NCBI GenBank assembly: GCA_964036315.1
Contig: OZ038480.1
Location: forward strand, 15,819,655-15,883,654
Origin: Acanthosepion esculentum
Lineage: Eukaryota > Mollusca > Cephalopoda > Sepiida > Sepiidae
Length of the DNA stretch: 64,000 nt
Direction of reading: 5' to 3'
Of the stretch, positions 32,490 to 42,761 are shown one piece after another (within the stretch, counting starts at the first letter, position 1; each line of letters begins with the position of its first letter). The position numbers and the translations under genes are program-made. The notes beneath the pieces are model-generated. The model ran no database searches. It saw only the letters and a program-made list of their open reading frames with translations, and was not told the DNA's origin.

Positions 32490-33054
32490 TGACTCTTTCA
32501 TTAAAACATTAGGTTATTTTGAAGGAACTGTTGGATTTGTGGGAATAGATGCCTTGAAAGTGGATAAAACCAAATTAATTAACAATATAATGACACAGGG
32601 ATATTAAAAGGATACAAAGCAAACATTCAATTAAAAAAATACTCACCCTCTCTTATTTTGAGTCTACCCATTCAGACGCTACTATTAGTAGTTGCTAAAC
32701 TAAAAACAATGTTAGAGCAAAGTATTTTAGGGCATGTTCCTACTGATGCCTTACTCATTATTGTTTTATGAAAACCAAATGGAGATTTAAGGATATGTAA
32801 GGACTACAAAATAGGAATAAACCACAAAACTCCTAACGTTAAAACTGCTATTCATGAGTTGTTGAGAATTAAATACTTTGCTAAAATTGACCTCAAATCT
32901 ACCTATAACCAGATATAAATTGATAAAAAATTTAAAGAGGTCCCTACAATTTACTCTTCAATAGGCTTACTCAGAGGTAAGTATATGTCTTATGGTGTAA
33001 CAACAGCAAGGGCTATTTTACAAAGACCCATTGAAAATGTACTAAATGTTGATG
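32490..33054 (+). pseudogene. gypsy element 3, reverse transcriptase, first part
   Basis: Readable pieces: KPNGDLRICKDYKIGIN (fingers), FAKIDLKSTYNQI (motif A, catalytic Asp kept), then KYMSYGVTTARAIL and PIENVLN. Stops interrupt it. The YxDD box is not present before the family A insertion. Confidence 0.75.
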
Positions 33055-33435
33055 TTAACAAGCTGGTAATATTATTTTTCAAAAATGTATAGTTGGTAAT
33101 AGTTATTTTCAAAAACATATTGCTGGTAATATTTTTTTTTCTTTAAAAATTTATCTCTGGTAATAATTTTTTACAAAGTATTTCTGGTATTAAAATCTAT
33201 TTTTACACTTTTATAATGCCTTTTACCTCAGTTTCTGGGTTAACTATTTGCCCATAGCTGGGACCCTAACGGGTGCTACCACCCCAGGTCAGGATGAACC
33301 TGGGAACACCAGCAATTAAGAGGTGGTTCCACGCTCCTCAAAGCCTCCTGATCAGAGGCTTTGCTGTTGGATGTAGTTTATTGTCTTACCCAGGATGCAG
33401 ATGTAGTTTATCATCATACCTCGGACGCACTACCA
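33055..33435 (+). mobile_element. Family A retroposon, copy 3 (5' truncated)
   Basis: It starts inside the GCTGGTAAT repeats, so it is truncated at the 5' end as LINE-dependent elements often are. It contains the TTTGCCCATAGCTGGGACCC block and ends near CATACCTCGGACGC. It is inserted in the RT of gypsy element 3. Confidence 0.8.
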
Positions 33436-33811
33436 GTAGAGAAGAGCTAAATCAAAAAATCAGATTATGTTTTAAACCAATTAAAAATGCTAGGATGACC
33501 TTAACAAAGGTAAATGTGTGCTAAATTGTGACACAATAACATATCTGGGATCATATTTCCAAAGACGGAATTTCACCAGACACAAATCTGATAAAGAAAA
33601 TAGCAGAAATATCTATACCTACAAATAAAAAAAAAAATCTCTTTTAGGGTTGGCTAATTTTTATATCAGATATTTACGAAAGTATAGTGGATTGATAGAA
33701 CCCTTTGTTGAGTTACAAAAAAAGAACAGTGAATTTAAATGGACTCAATGGTAGAATACAGTATTGGAAAATTTAAAGAGAGAACATATAAAAAACCCAT
33801 TGTAAAATTTT
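33436..33811 (+). pseudogene. gypsy element 3, RT thumb and connection
   Basis: LNQKIRLCFKPIKNARMTLT continues the RT immediately after the insertion. It is followed by a stretch with H-I-W-D-H-I-S-K-D-G-I-S-P and FYIRYLRKYSGLIEPF. These match the thumb and connection of gypsy RT. Stops are present. Confidence 0.7.
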
Positions 33812-34102
33812 TTTACCATAAAAAGGAAGTGTCTCAAAAAGATCATCCTATAATGTACTTTTTACCATAAAAAGAAGTGTCTCAAAAAGATCATCCTATA
33901 ATGTACTTTTTACCATAAAAAGAAGTGTCTCAAAAAGATCATCCTATAATGTACTTTTTACCATAAAAAGGAAGTGTCTCAAAAAGATCATCCTATAATG
34001 TACTTTTTATCCTAAAAAGGAAGTGTCTAAAAAGATCATCCTATAATGTACTTTTTACCCTAAAAAGGAAGTGTCTCAAAAAGATCATCCTATAATGTAC
34101 TT
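33812..34102 (+). repeat. 48-49 bp tandem repeat, six units, from RNase H coding sequence
   Basis: GATCATCCTATAATGTAC recurs six times at 48-49 base spacing (33840 to 34082). In frame a unit reads like VSQKDHPIMY and belongs to the RNase H segment just before the M-S-A-x-A-N-Y-S-N-I-E-K-E motif. Units differ mainly by AAAAAGG versus AAAAAG. Confidence 0.95.
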
Positions 34103-34640
34103 TTCTAGAAGGTTAATGTCAGCCAAAGCTAATTATTCAAATATTGAAAAAGAAGCATTGGCTTTCTTATGGAGCACAGATTGAGCTTGCCAATTTTTAT
34201 TATGCAGGAAGTCTTTGCTTAAATCTGAGTATAAACCTTTAGAGTTTATTTTTAACCTCAGGAAGGAGTTACCTAAAGTTACATCTTCTAGAATTTTAAG
34301 ACAGGCTATAAAGCTCATGGCTTTTCACTTTGATATTGAGAGTGTGAAAGGAAACACTATTCCACATAGAGATGCTCTATCAAGACTAAAGTTTAGCAAT
34401 GAACCATTAGAAAAATCTGACAATTCAGATGATAAAATATTGCACTGGATTGGAATAGATGTATTAACCTTAGATTGTCTTGCATTTGAAACCTTACAGA
34501 ATCTGGTATTAAGCAAGATTGTATGTAGAATAAAAAGAAACAAAGAGAGTGATTATTCTAGGGCAGAGAGACCCCATCAAGAGATAAGGCACAAGTTAAG
34601 TATAGAGAAGTGTGTGGTAATAAAATAAGCAAATCCCATC
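34103..34640 (+). pseudogene. gypsy element 3, RNase H and linker to integrase
   Basis: SAKANYSNIEKEALAFLWST, then KSEYKPLEFIFNLRKELPKV and AIKLMAFHFDIESVKGNTIP then HRDALSRL give a clear RNase H ending. The following stretch (FETLQNLVLSKIVCRIKRN) is the spacer before integrase. The integrase zinc domain and core are missing. A MITE-like inverted repeat follows at 34710. Confidence 0.8.
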
Positions 34641-34709
34641 TCCCCTCTCACTTGTAACTATCCACTATGATGAAATAAATGTTTTCAGCAGTAAAGCTGA
34701 ATTAGTCAT

Positions 34710-35102
34710 ATAAAGTTACATAATCTTCTACTTAGAGTTGTTGGTATATTACATGTCCCATAATAATTGTTACAATTAGTGTATGAAGTTTATATGAAAA
34801 TGTACCAACTATTATGGGACAAAGGAATTATTTTTAAGAAAATATTTTACCAAGTTAACTGGTAAAATTTTATTATACAGTTTATAAGCTTATCATTCTA
34901 TATATGCATTGATGAAACATGTCTATTTATTAGCCTCTTGTTATATTTGTAAAGATAGCATTTTGTATATAATTTAACTTCTTGCTGGTTTGAAATGGAA
35001 GATAGACACAACATTATAAAGTTTGAATCAATTGATAATGTGCCAGTGTTTTGCCAACTGTAATATAGCAACAACTCTAAGTAGAAGCTTATGAAACTTT
35101 AT
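34710..35102. mobile_element. MITE-like element with long inverted ends
   Basis: The left end (about 34710-34752: CATAATCTTCTACTTAGAGT, TGTTGGTATATTAC) recurs inverted at about 35060-35102 (CAACAACTCTAAGTAGAAGC). A second inverted pair lies inside (CCCATAATAATTG and CAACTATTATGGG). No coding sequence. Confidence 0.75.
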
Positions 35103-35114
35103 TTATTTTATATG

Positions 35115-35375
35115 CAATAGAGACCTGTCTATATTTCTGAGATGAGGTATTATGTACATTATTTACATTATTCGGACTATTGTCCTCATCTTTGTCGCCA
35201 TATTTATTACAACATTTCGGCCTTTCAGTATCTGTCTATATTTCTGAGATGAGGTATTATGTACACTATTTACATTATTCGGACAATTGTCCTTATCTTT
35301 GTTGCCATATTTATTACAATGTTTTGGCCGTTGTACGCTCTGGCCTTCTTCAGGTAGTTAGAATGTCGAACTGAA
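35115..35375 (-). repeat. Penelope pseudo-LTR-like repeats, left side
   Basis: Two partly tandem units, each with CTGTCTATATTTCTGAGATG and GTCCT(C/T)ATCTTTGT. The second ends with the minus-strand hammerhead-like CTGAAGA...GGCC..AAAC motif (35319-35353). The same units occur inverted at 36600-36870, so the endonuclease between them is bracketed by inverted copies. Confidence 0.75.
35319..35353 (-). ncRNA. Hammerhead-like motif in the Penelope repeat
   Basis: Minus strand CTGAAGA, AGGCCAGAGCGTAC, AACGGCC, then AAAACATTG. Stem II GGCC/GGCC is strong; GAAA reads CAAA. Sister motifs are at 36628 and 36756 (plus). Confidence 0.45.
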
Positions 35376-35630
35376 CCCTTTATTTCGCTCACTGGCGTAG
35401 ACTGTTCTAGTTCCATGTGCCATGTTTTTAATGGATGTCAGTTATCAGTTATCTCCTGTTAATGCAACAGGAGTACATTTTGAATATGTTTTAACAACTA
35501 TCATTGAACAAAAAGTTCAATGAGTCTAAGAAATTTGGTCCTCCTCAGTGTCCTGTATATTTGAGACTCCCATGGATTGGTCCCGAGAGTCAAACATATA
35601 TATAGACAAAATTAATAATTCAATTAAACG

Positions 35631-36077
35631 GTGTTTCAATGCTGTTACTGTTTGAAATATTTTCAGTACAAAAAAGACTTTCCCCTCCCTCAGCGTAAGG
35701 ATGTCTTGCCTACGATTCAACAAAGTTTAATTATATATCAATACAAATGTTGGTGTGAGATAGGCTATGTGGGCAAGACCATCCAACGGTTAGAGGTGAG
35801 GGTCGCCCAGCATGTTCCAGGTAAAGTGCATAGGCACAAAACAATTACATCTGGGTGTTCGCAGACTCATGAATCAGCGATTGGTGAACACCTTTTAAAT
35901 TCTGTCAATTTCAGGACAAATTATTCTCTTGATGTCTTTTCTGTCATACGCAGGGCTAGGATGAGGCTCCATTTAGATATCTTGGAGTCTATTATTATTA
36001 ATATGCAACATCCTGCCCTGTGTAGACAGAGGGAGATGAAATTCAGGTTGGTCCTATTCGGGGAGATTACGGCTTAA
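35631..36077 (+). pseudogene. Penelope-like GIY-YIG endonuclease
   Basis: This is the most complete endonuclease of its subfamily here. The frame holds LIIYQYKCWCEIGYVGKTIQ (GIY-YIG strands with Q-Y-K-C-x-C), RLEVRVAQHVPGK (Arg helix), a S-A-I-G-E-H-L-L helix, then DVFSVIRRARMRLHLDILES and the end MQHPALCRQREM. The catalytic Tyr, Arg and Glu positions are visible. It is in frame to a stop after E-I-T-A. The RT domain that should precede it is not seen, so the element is 5'-truncated. The frame's ATG is not a natural start. It lies between inverted pseudo-LTR-like repeats. Confidence 0.85.
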
Positions 36078-36335
36078 CCTAGAAAATATTTAGTACTCAT
36101 AAGGTTTTTTTTTTTTCTTCTTCTTTTAATTTTCCCCCTTATATTACATCTTGGTAATCTATTGCTTTTAACATCGGTCGTTGATAATAATTTTTCTTAT
36201 CAACTTCTTTTGTTTTATACTGCTGACGATTAGTGTTGGCCGAAAGTCGCCTTAAATCCTCACTTTTTTCTTAAACAAGATACTTTTGTATCTGTTTTAA
36301 CAATAAAACAGGAAATATGATCCTTATATTTAAAT

Positions 36336-36337
<2 letters not shown>

Positions 36338-36400
<63 letters not shown>
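36338..36400. repeat. TA microsatellite
   Basis: Pure TA tract. Confidence 0.9.
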
Positions 36401-36403
<3 letters not shown>

Positions 36404-36627
36404 TACATTGCTTGGACTATGAACCAGTGGATAAAAGTGTTGGTTGAAGTAATCCTGTGAGTTCAATACCTGGACACAGCAGAGGTGAACAAAAACTTGG
36501 AGAGTTGAGTTACGAAAGGGAAATAAGTGGAACTGAGATATTCAGAAAAGGTATGGCACATGGAACTAGACCAATCTACCTAGTGGACGGAATAAAAGAG
36601 TCAGTTTAAAATTCCAACGTATATCAC

Positions 36628-36665
36628 CTGAAGAAGGTTGGAGCGTACAACGGCCAAAATGTCAT
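36628..36665 (+). ncRNA. Hammerhead-like motif, unit 1
   Basis: CTGAAGA (valid core), AGGTTGGAGCGTACAACGGCC (stem II), AAAATGTC. Confidence 0.4.
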
Positions 36666-36755
36666 GAATATGGCAATAAAGATGAGGACAATAGTCCAAA
36701 TTGTGTAAATAATGTAAATAGTTACAATACATCATCTCAGAAATATAAACAGATC

Positions 36756-36796
36756 CTGAAGAAGGCTGGATCATACAACAGCCGAAATGTCGTGAA
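36756..36796 (+). ncRNA. Hammerhead-like motif, unit 2
   Basis: CTGAAGA, stem II AGGCTG...CAGCC, then GAAA and TGTC. The CUGANGA and GAAA cores are both intact. A stem III closed by U-H is not clear. Confidence 0.45.
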
Positions 36797-36866
36797 TATG
36801 CCAATAAAAATGAGAACAACTGTCCGATCTGTGTAAATAATTACAATACCTCATCTCAGAAATATA

Positions 36867-36918
<52 letters not shown>
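36867..36918. repeat. (CA)n microsatellite
   Basis: About 25 CA units followed by a short TA run. Confidence 0.9.
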
Positions 36919-36927
<9 letters not shown>

Positions 36928-36941
36928 TGTCACAGCCAAGG

Positions 36942-37513
36942 TCTTGCATCCTGGGTATGATGATAAACTGCATCCGCATCCTGGGTAAGACGATAAACTG
37001 TGTCCAACAGCAAGGCCTCTGATCAGGAGGTTTTGAGGAGCGTGGAACCACCTCTTAATTGCTGGTGTCCCCAGGTCAACCCTGACCAGGGGTGGTAGCA
37101 CCTGTTAGGTTCCCAGCTATGGGCAAATAGTTGACCCCACAACCTGACTCAAAACATTATGAAAGTGTAAAAATAGATTTTAATACCAGAAATACTTTTT
37201 TAAAAAATTAGTATCAGCAATAAATATTTGAAAAAGAAAATATTACCAGAAATAAAAATCTTGTCAGCATTAAATAAACCATTGAGGTTAATATGCCACA
37301 AAACAAAACAAACCAAACCAAACCAGCAATACAAATCTTGTCGGCATTAAATAACCCATTGAGGTTAATATGCCACAAAACAAAACAAAACAAACTATAC
37401 ATTTTTTTAAAAAATATTACCAGCTATACATTTTTGAAAAAAAAAAGAAATTTTGTCAGCATTAAATAACCCATTGTGGTTGATATGTCGTAAACCAAAC
37501 CAAACCAAACCAA
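36942..37513 (-). mobile_element. Family A retroposon, copy 4
   Basis: It is flanked by ACAGCCAAGG at 36932-36941 and 37514-37523, a 10-base target duplication. The body matches copies 1-3 in reverse complement. The GCATTAAATAACCCATTGAG module occurs three times, a smaller version of the expansion at 30838. It inserted just beside the (CA)n and TA run. Confidence 0.9.
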
Positions 37514-37523
37514 ACAGCCAAGG

Positions 37524-38118
37524 CCTCAGACATAAATTACATTTATATTTTAAGTCAGAATATGAGATGATTTAACTCAAGGTATGATTTCCTGGATTCA
37601 TACAAGGAAAGGATGTCTACAGATTAGGAACGAGTCAGGCAAAAACATGATAATTGGTGAAAGAAAGACAGCGAACTCGTGGGTTCAATTAAAGACAAAC
37701 AATTTAATTCAATAACACAAAAAGCAAGAAAAGAAAAAGAGAAGCTTGTTTTGGGTGAATGTGGCATTTAACATATAAGTTCCAATATCATGTGTTTTTA
37801 GATCAATGCAATTCAAGTAGTACTTAACTGGACTTCAAATTCAATATGTCAATATTTTCACAAGAGAATTACATCAAATAGCTGTATGCACATAAGAAGA
37901 ATTGAATTGATCAATAAATTCAAAGAAATAGAATGTTTAAAATTATGAGTAATTCCAGTATTCTTCCTGCTGGATTTCATTGTTAAGCAAAAATGTTTCC
38001 ACAGTCATCAAATTTAATATTCGTGATCTTTTCGTAGCTGAGAATATATCCATAATTCATAAATGTAGTTCTCTGGAACTCCCTCATGGGATAAAACTGG
38101 TTAATTCCATTATTTCAT
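37524..38118. other. No gene seen
   Basis: AT-rich sequence; it would be the 3' UTR or flank of the candidate exon at 38119 if that is real. Confidence 0.35.
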
Positions 38119-38310
38119 TCAGTTACTGTCTTTTCTGTTCATCTGGACAGACAAGTGCAGGAGTTGGCCATCTGAATTATTCAGCTGCCTAATTTCAACT
38201 GTCGGATCTTTGATTTTGGCACCTCCATGTTTACCCTTGGTCACATGACCTGCTACAGGATCAACGTATATGATATCAGAAAGAATCACTCGATCTCTGC
38301 TGTCTCTGTC
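38119..38310 (-). CDS. Candidate terminal exon of an unknown gene
   Basis: On the minus strand a splice-acceptor-like TACTACTTGCAG is followed by a 63-codon open stretch starting DRDSRDRVILSDIIYVDP, then VAGHVTKGKHGG and ending QMNRKDSN with TGA. The stretch is higher in G+C than its surroundings, has no stop and looks protein-like (alternating charged and hydrophobic residues). I do not recognise the family. No second exon, poly-A signal or repeat relationship was found, so it could equally be an old retrocopy or mobile-element fragment. Confidence 0.25.
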   Translation of the reverse strand, partial: DRDSRDRVILSDIIYVDPVAGHVTKGKHGGAKIKDPTVEIRQLNNSDGQLLHLSVQMNRKDSN

Positions 38311-38540
38311 CTGCAAGTAGTACAGGGAAATACAATGATCCACTATCACCGTTTGCCCACACACATACAAAATATAGTTAGAATGAAGGAAAATAAAGAA
38401 AGAAGGAAAGAAAGAAAGAAAGAGAAGGGAGAAAAACCAATGCTCCTAATTATGAGATAATAGATGGATTAGTCTTTCTTTCTTGCCTTTAATACACAAA
38501 TCATTGTAGCACGTAACAATATATATATATATATATATAC

Positions 38541-38795
38541 TGTCAGCCACAGACAGACTGTTTCACTGTATCACAGCTCCTCAGTGTGGCTAGACATCCG
38601 ATTGCTTCAGGCCGAAACCTGATTGATTTGGTATGAGTCAGAGATTCTAACCCCTAGGCCATTGACACCCAGCAGAGAGAAATGCAGATTTTTGTGTATT
38701 TATTTTTTCATAAACACAGCGGTCACTAAGAGAATTCAATCGCTAGGAGAGTCTTGCATTATAAGCAGTAATAGTGACTGTTTACAAATTTGTTC
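38541..38795 (+). mobile_element. Family B SINE-like repeat, copy 2
   Basis: Order as copy 1: GTCAGCCACAGACAGACTGT, GTGTGGCTAGACATCCGA, GGCCGAAACCTGATT, CAGCAGAGAG, GAGTCTTGCATTATAAGCAG. A TA run precedes it. A further partial copy lies at 38849-38909, ending at another TA run. Confidence 0.8.
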
Positions 38796-38928
38796 CATAC
38801 TCCCCACAGTGCTTGACAGATTAAATTATTTTATCAAGCACTAATATTGTCATCCACAGACAGACTGTTTTGCTGTACCACAGCTCATCAGTGTGGCTAG
38901 ACATCCAATATATATATATATATATAAA

Positions 38929-39110
38929 AGTGAGCATTGAAGTCAACAGACTGTTACATGCTAAACGCAATCATCAGGCCACCTGAGTGTCTTGATAATT
39001 GCATTTAGCATGGCTTGTTCACTTTTATATTTATATTTACATGCACTCTCTCTGATATTGAGCACTTTATTTCATAAATATAGCATACCTTAAAAGTATA
39101 TTTCTTCATA
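38929..39110 (+). repeat. Family C repeat, palindromic copy
   Basis: The left part GAGCATTGAAGTCAACAGAC is a rough inverted copy of the family C head, and ATTGCATTTAGCATGGCTTG follows. Then ACTCTCTCTGATATTGAGCA and ATAAATATAGCATACC. The middle is less symmetrical than at 47027. Confidence 0.7.
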
Positions 39111-39139
39111 TATATATATTATTCATTACCCACACACCC

Positions 39140-39168
39140 CTGATGATAACTCACATGAGTCAAAAGCT
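39140..39168 (+). ncRNA. Hammerhead-like motif
   Basis: CTGATGA (canonical), stem II AACTC/GAGT around ACAT, then CAAA for GAAA and AGCT. Confidence 0.45.
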
Positions 39169-39169
39169 A

Positions 39170-39776
39170 AGACACAGGAATTATAGATTTGGGAAATTTC
39201 ATAGCAGCCAGTTTTGTGAAAGATCATTTGAAATTCACAAAATGTTAAAATTCATAGACATAAAATGTCTATGCTTTTCAATAAAACATGTCTAAAAGAA
39301 GACATGCTGCCTGATTACAATAAACATTTGTGTGTCTGTGTATTTGAAGTAGTTATCACCAATTTTATACAAAGTTTAGATAAATTATTTTAAATTGTAG
39401 CTGTTGTAAGGATACAAAAAGTGATTATCTCTCTTTGGTCAAGATAGTCACCTGATGGCCACTTAGTGACCTCACTTCATACAGTGACAAAAGTGGTCAG
39501 TCATTCATTTGGTTTACAGTAGCTAAACTGAGCAGTTCCATTTTTAGCCCAGGCCAAGAAAATTGCCTCCTGCAGCAGCTAACAAGTCCATGGTGCCATT
39601 TCCCTTTGGGAATATATCTTCCTCAGATATAGAAAGAAATTCTGGATTGCAATCATCAATTTGGGAAAACCCAAGATTCACCATTTCCTGTTTGTGGAAT
39701 ATGTCCTCATTTGAGACATAGTAGATGAATCTGGACTGCTTGAATCTAGAGTCCTAAACATGGCTTCTCTAGAAAC
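39170..39776. other. No gene seen
   Basis: AT-rich sequence, then a less AT-rich part from about 39440 that may belong to the family E repeat. Confidence 0.35.
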
Positions 39777-40027
39777 ACAGAAGAATCTCCATATTATACG
39801 TAAAACCCTATCTTTTTGTTCTTTCATTCTGCTTGCAGTGTAGACATATGGTATGTTATTCTCTGTGTGGAACACATGTAAATATAGTTTTGTGCAAGTC
39901 TCTCTGAGAACAAAGCATGTTTGTCATTCATTTTCCTTTCAGCCATTCTGTTCTGTCCATGAAATACAGTGTTATTATATCATGGATATAATAATGCCCA
40001 TAATGGGGGAAATGTAAATGGGAGAAT
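39777..40027 (+). repeat. Family E repeat, copy 2
   Basis: Aligns with 23727-24005 along its length, including TATTCTC and GTCTCTCTGAGAACAAAG and CCATAATGGGGGAAAT. Confidence 0.75.
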
Positions 40028-40820
40028 AAATCATTTCTTCTATAGCTCATTATACTGTTAGATAGAATTATGTTCCTAGTATTGTCAAAGTTAATTGCGT
40101 TAATTTTTTTTTTTTTGTAAGGTTTGTAAGGCTTTCTTCTGATGAAAAATTCTTTGAAAATGTTTTAAAACTCCTCCAGTATCCTTATTATTTCATATAT
40201 AATGGAAAAATTTGAGTTTAAAAATTAAACCATTGGTTCATGAATTTTTTTAACTTAGTAATTGTGTGTTCAAACCCTGGTGCGGTGGAAACAGGATGAG
40301 CAATAATTAAGCAATAGTTAATAATAACTAGACGAGATATCTCAAGACATGTTCAGATTGTTGGCACATGAAGAATAATTCTTCCCGCACAACAATTTGA
40401 AGCCTATAGTCACTTATTTAAGCCAAGATTTTTCTAATCCCAACTAGTGAGATTTCAACTGCCAAACGAATCCACGACAGTTGAAACCATGCGCCAACTT
40501 TCTCACTCACACACACCACTCACATGTTGAACATACCTTGTACACACTCATATAAACTCTTCTTACACAGCAATATCTTTCAAGAACAATCATTACAAGA
40601 GACTCTCATGAACATTCTTCCAGTGAACATTGGAACACTAAAATAATAGTTAAAGAGAGACAACTGTTGGTTAATTCAACCTTTTCTTACTTTCTAATGC
40701 ATGCTTTCCTACACATCATTGTTTGATATTGTACATCTTGTCAAATACATATTTTATGTGTAACAATGTCTTTTCGTTATTCTTTTCTGCATGAACCTTG
40801 TTTCCTAATCTAAAGTTAAA
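40028..40820. other. No gene seen
   Basis: Nothing recognised; a T-run lies at 40108-40117. Confidence 0.35.
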
Positions 40821-41205
40821 TTAATGTGGTGAAGTCTGCCACACATTCAAACAATTACCATGAAAGTATTTATAGAAAAGGCAGAGAGAAGCTACATTAC
40901 AAGAGTGGGAAAGTGACTGAAGCTGAGATGCCAAGTCAGGACCAATAATATTGCTGATCCTTTTTTGGATTTTATGAAGAATCTCTAAATATACAGCTGG
41001 AGCATCGGACCATATGCAGCAGCAATATTGAAAGCATGGACAAATGGTAGACTTATAGATATGTAAGACAGATTCTGAAGAGAAAAATTGTCTAGCACAA
41101 CACAGTGAACCAACTTTCTTCACAGCAACCCATCAATGGGTTCAATATAATCTTTCCACTTTCCACTTTATGTCAGTCGAGAATGTAAGCCCAAGAAGAT
41201 GAAAG
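40821..41205 (-). pseudogene. LINE RT C-terminal fragment
   Basis: Minus-strand frame: KKVGSLCCARQFFSSESVLH, then IYKSTICPCFQYCCCIWSDA and IGPDLASQLQSLSH. It matches the LINE at 26188. The more N-terminal part of the same copy continues at 42024-42195, beyond the solo LTR that split it. Confidence 0.85.
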
Positions 41206-41209
41206 GAGT

Positions 41210-42019
41210 TGTGGAATCATCCACATTATCCTTCACCCCTACTAGCAGAACAATCCATTTTACACCCACACACACCTGTTATCCAATCAGAACACTAATT
41301 TCAACAACTCAGTTTCTCATTGGTTAACAGCCTAAAATGCACATGAAAAATCTCTTTGGCGCTCAAATTTCTTGAGCCTATTTTTCTAGCTAAAAACATA
41401 TAAAATGAAAAAACTCAACTGCTTAGTTAATCAGATTCCAACATCCAGAGAGACGCCAAAACAAATTCACACAATTCAAAATCTTGATCTTCCTGAGCAA
41501 ATCAAACTCTGACTCAACAACTATTTGGCATAATCTTTCTCTCTCTGTCAAACAAAAAACTTTACAAACTTCATTATTATACTTCAAAAGTGACATTTTC
41601 CATCACTACTAAACAAGTATTAATAACTCAAAACAATTCATACAAACACAACTAAGAGTACGCAACTTCGGTTGACTAAAAAAACAATTGTACATAAACA
41701 CTTGCACAAAACAACATCTGTTTAAATTTCGAACAAAATCTTATTGACACATTCAAAAGTTTCTAATGTACTAAAATCAACACACCAGATACAATACATC
41801 AACACAAACATTTAACAGCTTTTAACTCATTTGTATATATTCTAATTGTATATAAACCATTATTGTTTGCATTCAATTCGCCTTGGTTTTCTTAAACTTT
41901 GTTTTTACATGTCTTGTTCAAAATTAATGAATATTGTTGAGGATTGAATTTTATTGAACATGCCTTCACAAATATTTTTCCTTCTGATTTTTAACATACA
42001 TATTCACTAATCCCCAACA
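41210..42019. mobile_element. Solo LTR, copy 2
   Basis: Begins TGTGGAATCATCC and ends TAATCCCCAACA. The 4-base GAGT is duplicated at 41206-41209 and 42020-42023. It shares both ends with copy 1 (24294-25136) and internal pieces such as ATTCAC and GAGAGA(C/T)GC. It inserted into a LINE, so it is younger than that LINE copy. Confidence 0.85.
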
Positions 42020-42023
42020 GAGT

Positions 42024-42195
42024 CACTTTCATGGAGGTTAGTATCAGCCATGCTGATGGCAGGCAGGAAAGGATCTTTCAGGTGATTGATAGAGAGATTT
42101 GTTTTGGAGGTGTTAAAATTAACAAGCAATTCGTTGCCCCAGTTAACAATAGACTATAGGTGATTCTTGAGTTTAACCTCATCAAAAGTTTTCCT
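42024..42195 (-). pseudogene. LINE RT fragment, upstream half of the split copy
   Basis: Minus-strand pieces include LVNFNTSKTNLSINHLKDPF and LPAISMADTNLHESDS, matching the stretch before the K-V-G-S-L-C motif in the LINE at 22855 (compare HFNASKMKLL and MADGNLQVNDS). Confidence 0.8.
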
Positions 42196-42199
42196 CTCC

Positions 42200-42761
42200 T
42201 GCCATATTACACTTTTAGATAACTATTTATTCTGGCATTTATCGGATTGACTTAATAATAAAAATTCCAATTATCTGGAAAACTGCAAGAGGCATTTAGA
42301 TAAGTTCTTTTGTGAAAATGATAAAAAGTTTTAGGAGGATAAAATTATCTGAGAACAAAATGCTTAAATAATAATATGTTGTTCATTAATGTTGAAAATA
42401 AAAATGTTTTATTTTTACTTAATAATCAAGACAATAGATAACTATCTCAATCACAAGGTAGGTTCATGCCCTCTTTTCTACTCATTGCTCACGCAAATAC
42501 ATAAACTTGCTTTTTTCATCGCTTATGAATAAGGTTGAGAAAAAAAAAAAAGAAAGAAAAGAAAACTCAAGATGGAATGACGGTGGGGAATTGTTAGAAT
42601 AATAAGCATTCATTGGTTATTTCTGTCAAGCCTCCAGATCACGTGGATACTAATGTCAAGGTTGTCTGTTTCCACATAGGCATCCTCGATTCTCTCTGTC
42701 ATTTTCAGGTGTTGTTATATTCCTTAAAATCTTTACTTTATTAATTGATATTCACTCCACA
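42200..42761. promoter_or_regulatory. Possible upstream region of the SHMT gene
   Basis: Contains ATTGGTTAT (reverse CCAAT-type) at 42613 and the palindromic E-box CACGTG at 42640-42645, about 120 bases before the proposed ATG at 42762. A LINE and solo LTR bound it upstream. There is no TATA box. Assignment depends on the proposed exon 1. Confidence 0.3.

Larger units (their letters stand above)
36600..36866 (+). repeat. Penelope pseudo-LTR-like repeats, right side
   Basis: Inverted counterpart of 35115-35375, again as two units. Each has CCTGAAGAAGG(T/C)TGGA, ACAACGGCC or ACAACAGCC, then (C/G)AAATGTC and (A/G)GACAA. Each unit carries a hammerhead-like core (36628-36665 and 36756-36796). Confidence 0.75.
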
